Made by a program: the position numbers and the translations under genes
Part shown: positions 1-5,377 of the stretch, piece by piece
Position numbering within the stretch: the first letter of the stretch is position 1
Layout of the letters: every line of letters begins with the position of its first letter
DNA from: Actinomycetes bacterium
GTDB taxonomy: Bacteria > Actinomycetota > Actinomycetes > Actinomycetales > Cellulomonadaceae
Direction of reading: 5' to 3'
Assembly: GCA_023462275.1 (NCBI GenBank)
Contig: JAEWYD010000151.1
Location: 1 to 6,316, forward strand
DNA: 6,316 nt
Notes under the pieces: model-generated
Seen by the model: the letters and a program-made list of their open reading frames with translations, nothing else
The model's database searches: none
What the model was told of the DNA's origin: nothing

Positions 1-35
1 GCCCTGGGACCCTCCGCCCCCTGCGGTCCCAGGGC
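1..35. terminator. Strong inverted repeat, probable terminator of pdtaS
   Basis: Bases 1-11 (GCCCTGGGACC) pair perfectly with 25-35 (GGTCCCAGGGC), giving an 11-bp stem with a 13-base loop. It lies 23 bp beyond the pdtaS stop codon, on the side where pdtaS transcription exits. There is no clear U-tract on either strand, which is common for high-GC actinobacterial terminators. It may act in both directions if the gene to the left is convergent, which cannot be seen here. A stem this long without mismatch is unlikely by chance even at this GC content. Confidence 0.7.
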
Positions 36-58
36 CGACGACTGTCCGGACCCGCCCC

Positions 59-1525
59 TCAGCTCGGGCGCCGGTCCCGAAGCTCCACCTCGAGCACCAC
101 CTGGGTGCCGCCGCCCTCCCGGCCCTCCCACGTGATGGTGCCGCGCAGCTCGTTGCGGACCAGCGTCTCCACGATCTGCGTCCCGAGGCCCGTGAAGGGC
201 CCGTGCTCCGGGTCCAGGCCCACGCCGTCGTCCGCGACGACGGCGTGCAGGTGAGCCCCCGAGCGCTCGGCCGTGATCTCCACCGTGCCGGACTGACCGG
301 CCAGCCCGTGCTCCACGGCGTTCGTGACGAGCTCGGTCAGCACGAGCGCCAGGGCCGTCGCCCCCTCGGCGGGCACCATGCCGAACGTCCCCCGGCGCAC
401 GGTCCGCACCGAGTGGTCCGCCGAGGCGACGTCGGCCGCCAGGTGCAGGCTCCGGTCGGCCAGGGTGTCGAAGTCGACCGCCTCGTCCAGCGCCTGCGAC
501 AGGGTCTCGTGCACGAGCGCGATGGTCGACACGCGCCGCATCGCCTCGTCCAGCGCGGCGCGCGCCTCGGGTGACCGCATGCGCCGGGCCTGCAGGCGCA
601 ACAGCGCCGCGACCGTCTGCAGGTTGTTCTTCACGCGGTGGTGGATCTCGCGGATCGTCGCGTCCTTGGTGATGAGCTCCCGCTCGCGGCGCCGCAGCTC
701 CGAGACGTCGCGGCACATGAGCACCGCGCCCAGCCGCTGGCCGTCCTCCGTGAGCGGCACCGCGCGCAGGGACACGCACACGCCGCGCGCCTCGACGTCG
801 GTGCGCCAGGGCGCGCGGCCCGTCACCACGAGCGGCAGCGACTCGTCGACGGGCGAGCTCTCCTCGAGGAGCTCGGTGGTCACCTCCGCCAGCGACTCGC
901 CGACGAGCGAGCCGAGCACGCCGAGCCGGTGGAAGCAGCTGAGCGCGTTGGGGCTCGCGTAGAGGACCTCGCCCTCGGAGTTGAGCCGGATCAGCCCGTC
1001 ACCCACCCGGGGCGCGCCACGGCGGGGCCCGGTCGGCGAGTTGGGCGCCGGGAACTCCCCCCGCGACACCATCCCGACGAGGTCGTCCGCGGCCTCGACG
1101 TAGTTCAGCTCGAGCCGGCTCGGCGTGCGCACCCCGCCGAGGTTCGTCTGGCGGGCCATCACGGCGATCGCCCGGCCGTCGCGGACGACCGGCACCGCCT
1201 CCTCACGCACCGCGTATGTCCCGAACCACCGGGGCTCGCGCGACCGCTGGATCGCAACCTGCTCGAGCGCACGCTCCAGCTGCGGCCGCAGGCCCTCGGG
1301 CGCGTGGCTGCCGACGACGTCGTCGTAGTGCACGGTGGCGCCCGTCGAGGGCCGCGCCTGCGCGACGGCGACGAAGCTGCCGTCCGCGGCACGCAGCCAG
1401 AGCACGAGGTCGGCGAAGGCCAGGTCGGAGATCAGCTGCCAGTCGCCGACGAGGAGGTGCAGCCACTCGACGTCGTGCGCGGGGAGCTCGGCGTACCGGG
1501 ACACCAGGTCGCTGAGGGTGGACAC
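59..1525 (-). CDS. pdtaS: PdtaS-like sensor histidine kinase (GAF-PAS-HisKA_2-HATPase)
   Basis: The product is a 488-residue soluble sensor histidine kinase. By family it autophosphorylates and passes phosphate to an ANTAR-type RNA-binding antiterminator (PdtaR). Domains in order are an N-terminal GAF-like sensor (about 5-150), a linker with PNSPTGPRRG, a PAS domain (about 172-285), a HisKA_2 dimerisation helix pair (about 288-365) and a HATPase_c domain (about 375-485). The H-box reads REIHHRVKNNLQTV, with H296 (next to Arg) the likely phosphoacceptor. The N-box contains TELVTNAVEHG (N402), the G1 box is DDGVG (432-436), and a GLGTQIV G2 motif follows. The length is close to the about 500 residues of mycobacterial PdtaS. 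There are no membrane segments. The GTG start has no good Shine-Dalgarno; a TAGGCT hexamer ends 7 bases upstream, consistent with a leaderless transcript. The partner pdtaR is not in the window. The GAF domain contains no cysteine; all three cysteines lie in the PAS domain. Confidence 0.93.
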   Translation of the reverse strand: MSTLSDLVSRYAELPAHDVEWLHLLVGDWQLISDLAFADLVLWLRAADGSFVAVAQARPSTGATVHYDDVVGSHAPEGLRPQLERALEQVAIQRSREPRWFGTYAVREEAVPVVRDGRAIAVMARQTNLGGVRTPSRLELNYVEAADDLVGMVSRGEFPAPNSPTGPRRGAPRVGDGLIRLNSEGEVLYASPNALSCFHRLGVLGSLVGESLAEVTTELLEESSPVDESLPLVVTGRAPWRTDVEARGVCVSLRAVPLTEDGQRLGAVLMCRDVSELRRRERELITKDATIREIHHRVKNNLQTVAALLRLQARRMRSPEARAALDEAMRRVSTIALVHETLSQALDEAVDFDTLADRSLHLAADVASADHSVRTVRRGTFGMVPAEGATALALVLTELVTNAVEHGLAGQSGTVEITAERSGAHLHAVVADDGVGLDPEHGPFTGLGTQIVETLVRNELRGTITWEGREGGGTQVVLEVELRDRRPS

Positions 1526-1532
1526 GAGCGAA

Positions 1533-1538
1533 AGCCTA
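1533..1538 (-). promoter_or_regulatory. Possible -10 box for a leaderless pdtaS transcript
   Basis: On the minus strand TAGGCT (matching TANNNT) is followed by 7 bases and then the GTG start of pdtaS, which would place the start point at or next to the start codon. No convincing -35 is seen 16-18 bases further upstream (ACAAGC or AACAAG). The lack of a Shine-Dalgarno supports the idea, but the hexamer alone is weak evidence. Confidence 0.4.
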
Positions 1539-1561
1539 GGTCCCCACGCCCCCGGGCTTGT

Positions 1562-1574
1562 TAGCCTCGCTCCC
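1562..1574 (+). promoter_or_regulatory. Possible promoter -10 region for the DUF2505 gene (TAGCCTCGCTCCC)
   Basis: TAGCCT fits a TANNNT -10 box and would start transcription around 1574, leaving an untranslated leader of about 55 bases before the GTG at 1630. No good -35 is seen. The whole 13-mer recurs with one difference upstream of the aldo/keto reductase (5321-5333). It lies in the 104-bp gap between the divergent pdtaS and DUF2505 genes. Confidence 0.4.
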
Positions 1575-1618
1575 TGCGGGGTCGTTGGTCGGCCCCTGCC
1601 CGGAGGACCCGGAGAACC

Positions 1619-1623
1619 AGGAG
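1619..1623 (+). promoter_or_regulatory. Ribosome binding site fixing the DUF2505 start
   Basis: AGGAG ends 6 bases before the GTG at 1630. The reading frame is open further upstream, with an alternative start near 1558, but only the GTG at 1630 has a well-placed Shine-Dalgarno. It also gives the N-terminus expected for the family, a beta strand straight after the start. Confidence 0.75.
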
Positions 1624-1629
1624 ACGGCC

Positions 1630-2133
1630 GTGCTGCTGCGTGCCACCGTGCACTACGCCGCCGATCCCGCGCGCGTCGCCGCGATGATGGCGGACGAGGA
1701 GTTCGTCGCCGCTCGCGTGCGCGCGGCGGGTGCGCACCCGCACGGCGTCGCGGTGGTCGGCGGCCCGGCGTCCGCCTTCACCGTCACCTCGCGGCGGCAG
1801 GTGGCGACCGCCGGTATCCCGGCCCAGTTCCGCCCGCTCGTCGGGTCGAGCCTGGAGGTGCGCGAGGTCGAGGCGTGGGAGGGGGTCGACGGTGAGGGGC
1901 GCGTCGGCACGCTCGTCGCCGAGATCGTCGGCGCGCCCGTCCGCCTCACCGGCTCCCTGCGCCTCACCGCGGACGGGGCCGGCGCGTCCACCGTGCAGGT
2001 CGAGGCGGACCTGCGGGCGACCGTGCCGATCTTCGGCTCGGCCATCGAGCAGGCGGCGGCCCGGTCGGTCGCGCGCATCGTCGCCGCGGAGGAGCACGCG
2101 GGTGCGCAGTGGCTCGGCCGCGCGCGCGCCTGA
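1630..2133 (+). CDS. DUF2505 family protein (START/SRPBCC-like fold)
   Basis: This 167-residue protein matches the actinobacterial DUF2505 family. An opening strand (LLRATVHY, 2-9) is followed by a helix with ADPARVAAMMADEEF (11-25), then alternating strands (VTSRRQVAT; GRVGTLVAEIVGAPVRLTGS), and a long C-terminal helix that begins after the PIFGSAIE motif (133-140). This order of strand, helix, antiparallel strands and C-terminal helix resembles the SRPBCC/START ligand-binding fold, to which the family is usually assigned. Biochemical function is unknown; a lipid or hydrophobic ligand role is only inference from the fold. There is no signal peptide or membrane segment, so it is probably cytoplasmic. 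The GTG start is chosen on the AGGAG at 1619-1623. A 12-bp hairpin follows 29 bases after the stop, so it is probably monocistronic and independent of the downstream glucosidase operon. Confidence 0.85.
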   Translation: MLLRATVHYAADPARVAAMMADEEFVAARVRAAGAHPHGVAVVGGPASAFTVTSRRQVATAGIPAQFRPLVGSSLEVREVEAWEGVDGEGRVGTLVAEIVGAPVRLTGSLRLTADGAGASTVQVEADLRATVPIFGSAIEQAAARSVARIVAAEEHAGAQWLGRARA

Positions 2134-2162
2134 GCGGGCCGGGCCGCGGGCTACGATTCTCG

Positions 2163-2189
2163 CGCGCGCGGGCCACCGGCCCGGGCGCG
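2163..2189 (+). terminator. GC-rich hairpin, probable terminator of the DUF2505 gene
   Basis: Bases 2163-2174 pair with 2178-2189 to give a 12-bp stem with one G-G mismatch (2168/2184) and a 3-base loop (ACC). It starts 29 bases after the DUF2505 stop and ends 5 bases before the -35 box of the next operon, where it would insulate the two units. It has no U-tract, and the local CG-repeat composition makes pairing easier by chance. Confidence 0.55.
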
Positions 2190-2194
2190 GCGTG

Positions 2195-2223
2195 TTGACA
2201 CCGGCTCGCGCCGGCAGGAGGAT
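2195..2223 (+). promoter_or_regulatory. Promoter of the beta-glucosidase operon
   Basis: TTGACA (2195-2200) is a perfect -35 consensus. GAGGAT (2218-2223), 17 bases downstream, is an acceptable -10 that keeps the key A2, A5 and T6. Transcription would start near 2230, directly in front of the operator-like palindromes. The spacer holds a small inverted repeat, CCGGC-TCGC-GCCGG (2201-2214). Confidence 0.65.
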
Positions 2224-2232
2224 GCACCCGCG

Positions 2233-2246
2233 TGGGACCGCTCTCA
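2233..2246 (+). promoter_or_regulatory. CebR/CelR-like operator, site 1
   Basis: TGGGACCGCTCTCA matches 12 of 14 positions of the CebR/CelR consensus TGGGAGCGCTCCCA known from Streptomyces and Thermobifida (consensus from memory). It lies just at or after the predicted transcription start, where a bound repressor would block initiation. The regulator encoded downstream is of the matching subfamily. Confidence 0.75.
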
Positions 2247-2248
2247 CC

Positions 2249-2262
2249 TGCGAGCGTTCCCT
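2249..2262 (+). promoter_or_regulatory. CebR/CelR-like operator, site 2 (weaker)
   Basis: TGCGAGCGTTCCCT matches 11 of 14 positions of TGGGAGCGCTCCCA. Its centre is 16 bp from that of site 1, with 2 bp between the sites. It is less certain than site 1 but shares its orientation and core (GAGCG / TCCC). Confidence 0.5.
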
Positions 2263-2293
2263 CTTCCCCGCTGTGACGGCCGCCGGACCGGAC

Positions 2294-2298
2294 GAGGA
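2294..2298 (+). promoter_or_regulatory. Ribosome binding site of the beta-glucosidase gene
   Basis: GAGGA ends 6 bases before the ATG at 2305. A TTG at 2302 in the same frame would leave only 3 bases, so the ATG is preferred. Confidence 0.7.
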
Positions 2299-2304
2299 CA
2301 GTTG

Positions 2305-3726
2305 ATGACGACGAGCGCGTCCGCCCACGGGGCTCCGGCGGGCCTGCTCTGGGGCGCGGCCACCGCCGCCTTCCAGATCGAGGGTGCGGCCCACCTCGAC
2401 GGCCGCCAGGACTCCATCTGGGACGCCTTCTGCCGCGTCCCCGGCGCCGTCGTCGACGACCAGGACGGCGAGGTCGCCTGCGACCACTACTTCAGGTACG
2501 CCGAGGACGTCGCCCTCATGCGCCGCATGAACCTCCAGGCGTACCGGTTCTCCACCTCCTGGGCGCGGGTGCGGCCCGACGGCGTGACGGTGAACCGCCG
2601 CGGCCTCGACTTCTACTCCCGCCTCGTCGACGAGCTGCTCACGAGCGGCATCCAGCCCTGGCTGACCCTCTACCACTGGGACCTGCCGCAGGCGCTCGAG
2701 GAGCGTGGGGGCTGGACCGACCGCGAGACCGTGCACCGGTTCGCCGACTACGCGATCGGGATGCACGAGGCGCTGGGCGACCGGGTCGACGTCTGGACGA
2801 CGCTGAACGAGCCGTTCTGCTCGGCCTACCTCGGCTACGGCACCGGCCACCACGCGCCCGGGCGCCGCGACCGCCGGGCCTCGCTGGCCGCCGTCCACCA
2901 CCTGCTCCTCGCCCACGGCACCGTGGCGGCCGAGCTGCGGTCGCGCGCCCCCGACGCCACGCTCGGCATCGCGCTCAACCTGGACCTCACCGACCCCGCG
3001 GACCCGGACGACCCCGACGACGTCGCCGCGGCGCGGCGCGTCGACGGCCAGTGGAACCGCATCTTCCTGGACCCGATCTTCCGCGGGGCGTACCCCGACG
3101 ACGTCCTGGCGGACACCGCCCACCTGGGCCTGGCCGACCACATCCGCGACCGGGACCTCGCCACGATCGCGACCCCCATCGACGTCCTCGGCGTGAACTA
3201 CTACCACGGCACGGCCGTCAGCCGGCGGCGCCCGCCGAGCGCCGTGGCCAGCGCCGGCTCCGCCGCGAACCCGCTGCCCGCGGCCGACGACGTCTTCCGC
3301 GTGCCGCGCGGCCTGCCGACCACCGACCTGGGCTGGGAGATCCAGCCGGAGGGGCTGACGCGTCTGCTCCTGCGCCTCCAGGAGGAGTACACGGGCCCCG
3401 CCGGCTGCGCGCTCGCCGTGACCGAGAACGGCGCGGCGTTCCCGGACGCCGTCGGCGACGACGGCCAGGTGGACGACGTCGAGCGCGTGGCCTACCTCGC
3501 GGCCCACGTCGCCGCCGTCCAGGACGCGGCCGCCCGGGGCGCCGACGTGCGGGCGTACTTCGTGTGGACCCTGCTCGACAACTTCGAGTGGGCGTGGGGC
3601 TACACCAAGCGGTTCGGACTGGTGCACGTGGACTTCGCGACCCAGGAGCGCATCATCAAGAGATCGGGGCTCTGGTACGCCGGCATCGCGGCCGGCGCGC
3701 ACCCGCAGAGCCCAGGGAGCAGGTAG
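2305..3726 (+). CDS. GH1 family beta-glucosidase
   Basis: This 473-residue glycoside hydrolase family 1 enzyme is a retaining beta-glucosidase, most likely acting on cellobiose or short cello-oligosaccharides. The acid/base residue is E169 in TLNEP and the nucleophile is E374 in TENG. Glycone-binding residues are visible: Q24 in FQIEGA, H124 in YHWDLP, W421 in FVWTLLDNFEW, and E428-W429. The NYYHG motif (298-302) supplies the tyrosine near the nucleophile. The length is normal for a complete (beta/alpha)8 barrel. With no signal peptide it should work in the cytoplasm on imported sugar. An Asp/Pro-rich loop (DPADPDDPDD) near residue 230 is low-complexity but in frame. The ATG start is chosen over the TTG at 2302 from the GAGGA spacing. 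The gene is first in an operon with a LacI-type regulator 5 bp downstream, behind two CebR-like operators. Other beta-glycosidase activities (galactosidase, xylosidase) cannot be excluded from sequence alone. Confidence 0.96.
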   Translation: MTTSASAHGAPAGLLWGAATAAFQIEGAAHLDGRQDSIWDAFCRVPGAVVDDQDGEVACDHYFRYAEDVALMRRMNLQAYRFSTSWARVRPDGVTVNRRGLDFYSRLVDELLTSGIQPWLTLYHWDLPQALEERGGWTDRETVHRFADYAIGMHEALGDRVDVWTTLNEPFCSAYLGYGTGHHAPGRRDRRASLAAVHHLLLAHGTVAAELRSRAPDATLGIALNLDLTDPADPDDPDDVAAARRVDGQWNRIFLDPIFRGAYPDDVLADTAHLGLADHIRDRDLATIATPIDVLGVNYYHGTAVSRRRPPSAVASAGSAANPLPAADDVFRVPRGLPTTDLGWEIQPEGLTRLLLRLQEEYTGPAGCALAVTENGAAFPDAVGDDGQVDDVERVAYLAAHVAAVQDAAARGADVRAYFVWTLLDNFEWAWGYTKRFGLVHVDFATQERIIKRSGLWYAGIAAGAHPQSPGSR

Positions 3727-3731
3727 TCGTG

Positions 3732-4760
3732 ATGGACCAGAAGCGCCTTCTGCAGCGGCACGCGCCGACCCTCGAGGAGGTCGCCCACGCGGCGGGCGTG
3801 TCCCGCTCGACCGCGTCGCGCGCGATCAACGGGGGCCTCAAGGTCAGCCCCTCCGCACAGGCCGCGGTCGACGCGGCGATCGCCGAGCTCGGCTACATCC
3901 CGAACCGGGCGGCGCGCAGCCTCGTGACCCGGCGCACGGACTCCCTCGCGCTCGTGGTGCCGGAGCCCGACGAGCGCGTGCTCACCGACCCGTACTTCGC
4001 CGGCACGCTGCAGGGCATCACCGCTGCCCTCGAGCCGACGACGATCCAGCTCATCCTCCTCATCGCGCGCCGCGGCGAGGGCTCGCAGCGGACCGCCAGC
4101 TACCTGGCCAACCGGCACGTGGACGGCGCCGTCGTCGTCTCGCACCACCGCGACGACGGCCTCAACCAGGTGCTCATGGACTGCGGCCTGCCCTGCGTGT
4201 TCGTGGGCCGGCCCTGGATCGGCGCCGACCAGCTGCCGTACGTCGACTCCGACAACGCGCACGGCGCGCGCCTGGCGACCGAGCACCTGGTCGCCGCCGG
4301 CTGCACGCGCATCGCCACGATCGCCGGCCCGCTCGACATGGCTGCGGGTGTCGACCGGCTCGCCGGCTGGCGGGCGGCGCTGCACGCCGCGGGCCTGTCG
4401 GACGAGGCGATGGCCCGCGGCGACTTCACGTCCGCCGGCGGCGCCGCCGCCATGGAGCGGCTGCTGGCCGCCTACCCCGACATCGACGGCGTCTTCGCGG
4501 CGTCGGACCTCATGGCCGCCGGCGCGATGGGCGAGCTGAGCCGCCAGGGCCGCTCGGTGCCCGGCGACGTGCGGGTGGTCGGCTTCGACGACCTGGGCGT
4601 GGCCGTGTCGACGTCGCCCCAGCTGACCACCGTGCACAACCCCGTCGTCGAGATGAGCCGGCGCGCTGCCGAGCTGCTCCTGGACATCCTCGGGGGCGGC
4701 GAGGAGCCCGACGAGCCGGTCATCTTCCAGTCCGAGCTCGTGGTGCGCGACTCCGCCTGA
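3732..4760 (+). CDS. LacI-family repressor, CebR/CelR-like
   Basis: This 342-residue LacI/GalR-type regulator has an N-terminal helix-turn-helix (PTLEEVAHAAGVSRSTASRAIN, residues 12-33), a hinge helix (PNRAARSLVTRRT, 57-69, with L64 the expected minor-groove residue) and a periplasmic-binding-protein-like sugar domain. The latter shows VPEP at 76-79, YVDSDN around 171-175, S258-D259 and GFDD at 284-287, ending in the usual LTTVHNP region. The VPEP and VDSDN signatures recall CebR of Streptomyces and CelR of Thermobifida, which release DNA on binding cellobiose; orthology is an inference. The gene follows the GH1 stop by 5 bp, with AGGGAG/CAGG signals inside the glucosidase end. A GTG at 3729 directly before the ATG is an equally possible start. 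It probably represses its own operon through the operators at 2233-2262. The recognition helix reads TASRA instead of the common TVSRV. Confidence 0.93.
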   Translation: MDQKRLLQRHAPTLEEVAHAAGVSRSTASRAINGGLKVSPSAQAAVDAAIAELGYIPNRAARSLVTRRTDSLALVVPEPDERVLTDPYFAGTLQGITAALEPTTIQLILLIARRGEGSQRTASYLANRHVDGAVVVSHHRDDGLNQVLMDCGLPCVFVGRPWIGADQLPYVDSDNAHGARLATEHLVAAGCTRIATIAGPLDMAAGVDRLAGWRAALHAAGLSDEAMARGDFTSAGGAAAMERLLAAYPDIDGVFAASDLMAAGAMGELSRQGRSVPGDVRVVGFDDLGVAVSTSPQLTTVHNPVVEMSRRAAELLLDILGGGEEPDEPVIFQSELVVRDSA

Positions 4761-4762
4761 GG

Positions 4763-5281
4763 TCAGTGGACGACGTCGAGGTGCCGGATCTCGTCGGCGT
4801 GCAGCTGCGCGGCGATCGCCGCGCCCCAGTCCTCCACGTCGCGCCACACCCGGAAGTCGCCCTGCTCCGCCTGCAGGAGGGCCACCGCGGCGCGCTCGGC
4901 GAGGCCCAGCCCGCCGTTGTCGAGGCGCCCCGGGAACGTGCGGTGCCCGCGTGCGCCGATCCGCGCCATGATCCCCGGCACCTCCTCGGCACCGAGCTCG
5001 GGGGCAGGCGGCGACCCGACCGGGCCGGAGGAGAACATCCACACCGGGCGCGCGGCGAGACCCGACGCGCACCGGTCGACCATCGCACGCGCGGACGCCG
5101 CCCAGCGCCCGACGTAGACGGACGAGCCGATCACCACGGCCTGGTAGGGCTCGATCGTCTCGACGTCGTCGGGGTCCGCCACGTCGACCACAAAGCCGGC
5201 CTCGCGCAGGACGTCCCCGATCGCCTCGCCGATCTCCCTCGTCGCGCCGTGGCGCGAGGCCACCGAGACGAGCACCTTCAT
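4763..5281 (-). CDS. Flavodoxin-domain protein (Flavodoxin_5-like)
   Basis: This 172-residue protein has a flavodoxin fold. The N-terminal strand MKVLVSVAS runs into the phosphate-binding loop SRHGATREIGEAI (9-21), a variant of the flavodoxin FMN loop. The second FMN region is VVIGSSVYVGRW (49-60) and the third VWMFSSGPVG (80-89). This arrangement, with HGAT/HGST in the loop, is typical of the Flavodoxin_5 group that includes menaquinone-dependent protoporphyrinogen oxidase (HemG)-like proteins. Actinobacterial members of this kind usually have no assigned substrate, so I infer only FMN binding and a redox role. The ATG at 5281 has GGTGG 6 bases upstream and a stronger AGGAGG at a longer 13-base spacing; no nearby alternative start is in frame. 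It is divergent from the aldo/keto reductase and convergent with the LacI gene, with 2 bp between the two stop codons. No membrane segment or signal peptide is visible. Confidence 0.88.
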   Translation of the reverse strand: MKVLVSVASRHGATREIGEAIGDVLREAGFVVDVADPDDVETIEPYQAVVIGSSVYVGRWAASARAMVDRCASGLAARPVWMFSSGPVGSPPAPELGAEEVPGIMARIGARGHRTFPGRLDNGGLGLAERAAVALLQAEQGDFRVWRDVEDWGAAIAAQLHADEIRHLDVVH

Positions 5282-5320
5282 GCGTGACCACCGCCCTCCT
5301 GGATCGTGTGCGACGTCCTC

Positions 5321-5333
5321 TAGCGTCGCTCCC
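5321..5333 (+). promoter_or_regulatory. Possible promoter element upstream of the aldo/keto reductase (TAGCGTCGCTCCC)
   Basis: The TAGCGT hexamer fits a TANNNT -10 box and would start transcription about 45 bases before the aldo/keto reductase start. The 13-mer matches the one upstream of the DUF2505 gene at 12 of 13 positions. No good -35 is seen. It sits in the 96-bp gap between divergent genes; on the minus strand the same place reads GCTAGAGG, which could serve the flavodoxin gene. Confidence 0.35.
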
Positions 5334-5365
5334 GCCTCGGGTGGGCGCCTGGGCCGCAGGTCCCG

Positions 5366-5371
5366 CAGACT
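5366..5371 (+). promoter_or_regulatory. Possible -10 box for a leaderless aldo/keto reductase transcript
   Basis: CAGACT lies 6 bases before the ATG at 5378, a spacing compatible with transcription from the start codon. There is no clear Shine-Dalgarno before this ATG. No good -35 is seen 17-18 bases upstream. The same CAGACTGCTG precedes the start at 6245. Confidence 0.35.
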
Positions 5372-5377
5372 GCTGGC

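Noticed and set aside
1558..1629. 24-residue N-terminal extension of the DUF2505 protein
   Set aside because: The extension overlaps the probable promoter, has no ribosome binding site, and is not expected for the family; the GTG at 1630 has a well-spaced AGGAG.
2152..2157. TACGAT as a second -10 box for the glucosidase operon
   Set aside because: No -35 is seen at the right distance, and transcripts from it would run through the strong hairpin at 2163-2189.
2118..2170. Alternating CG runs as Z-DNA or a simple repeat
   Set aside because: The runs are short and imperfect. The first lies in the DUF2505 C-terminal codons and the second is part of the terminator-like stem.
1561..3702. Very long (over 700 codons) open frame on the minus strand opposite DUF2505 and the glucosidase
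   Set aside because: It is rich in Arg, Gly, Val, Ala and His with no recognisable domain, and it spans intergenic DNA. Antisense open frames of this size are expected at very high GC when the sense genes use G/C third positions.
3051..3731. Upstream extension of the LacI-regulator frame inside the glucosidase gene
   Set aside because: The extension is Arg/Gly/Pro-rich shadow sequence. The HTH expected at the N-terminus of LacI proteins begins shortly after 3732.
5321..5334. Candidate CebR-like site near the aldo/keto reductase (GGGAGCG on the minus strand)
   Set aside because: Only one half of the palindrome matches; the other half differs at most positions. The same is true at 1568-1574.
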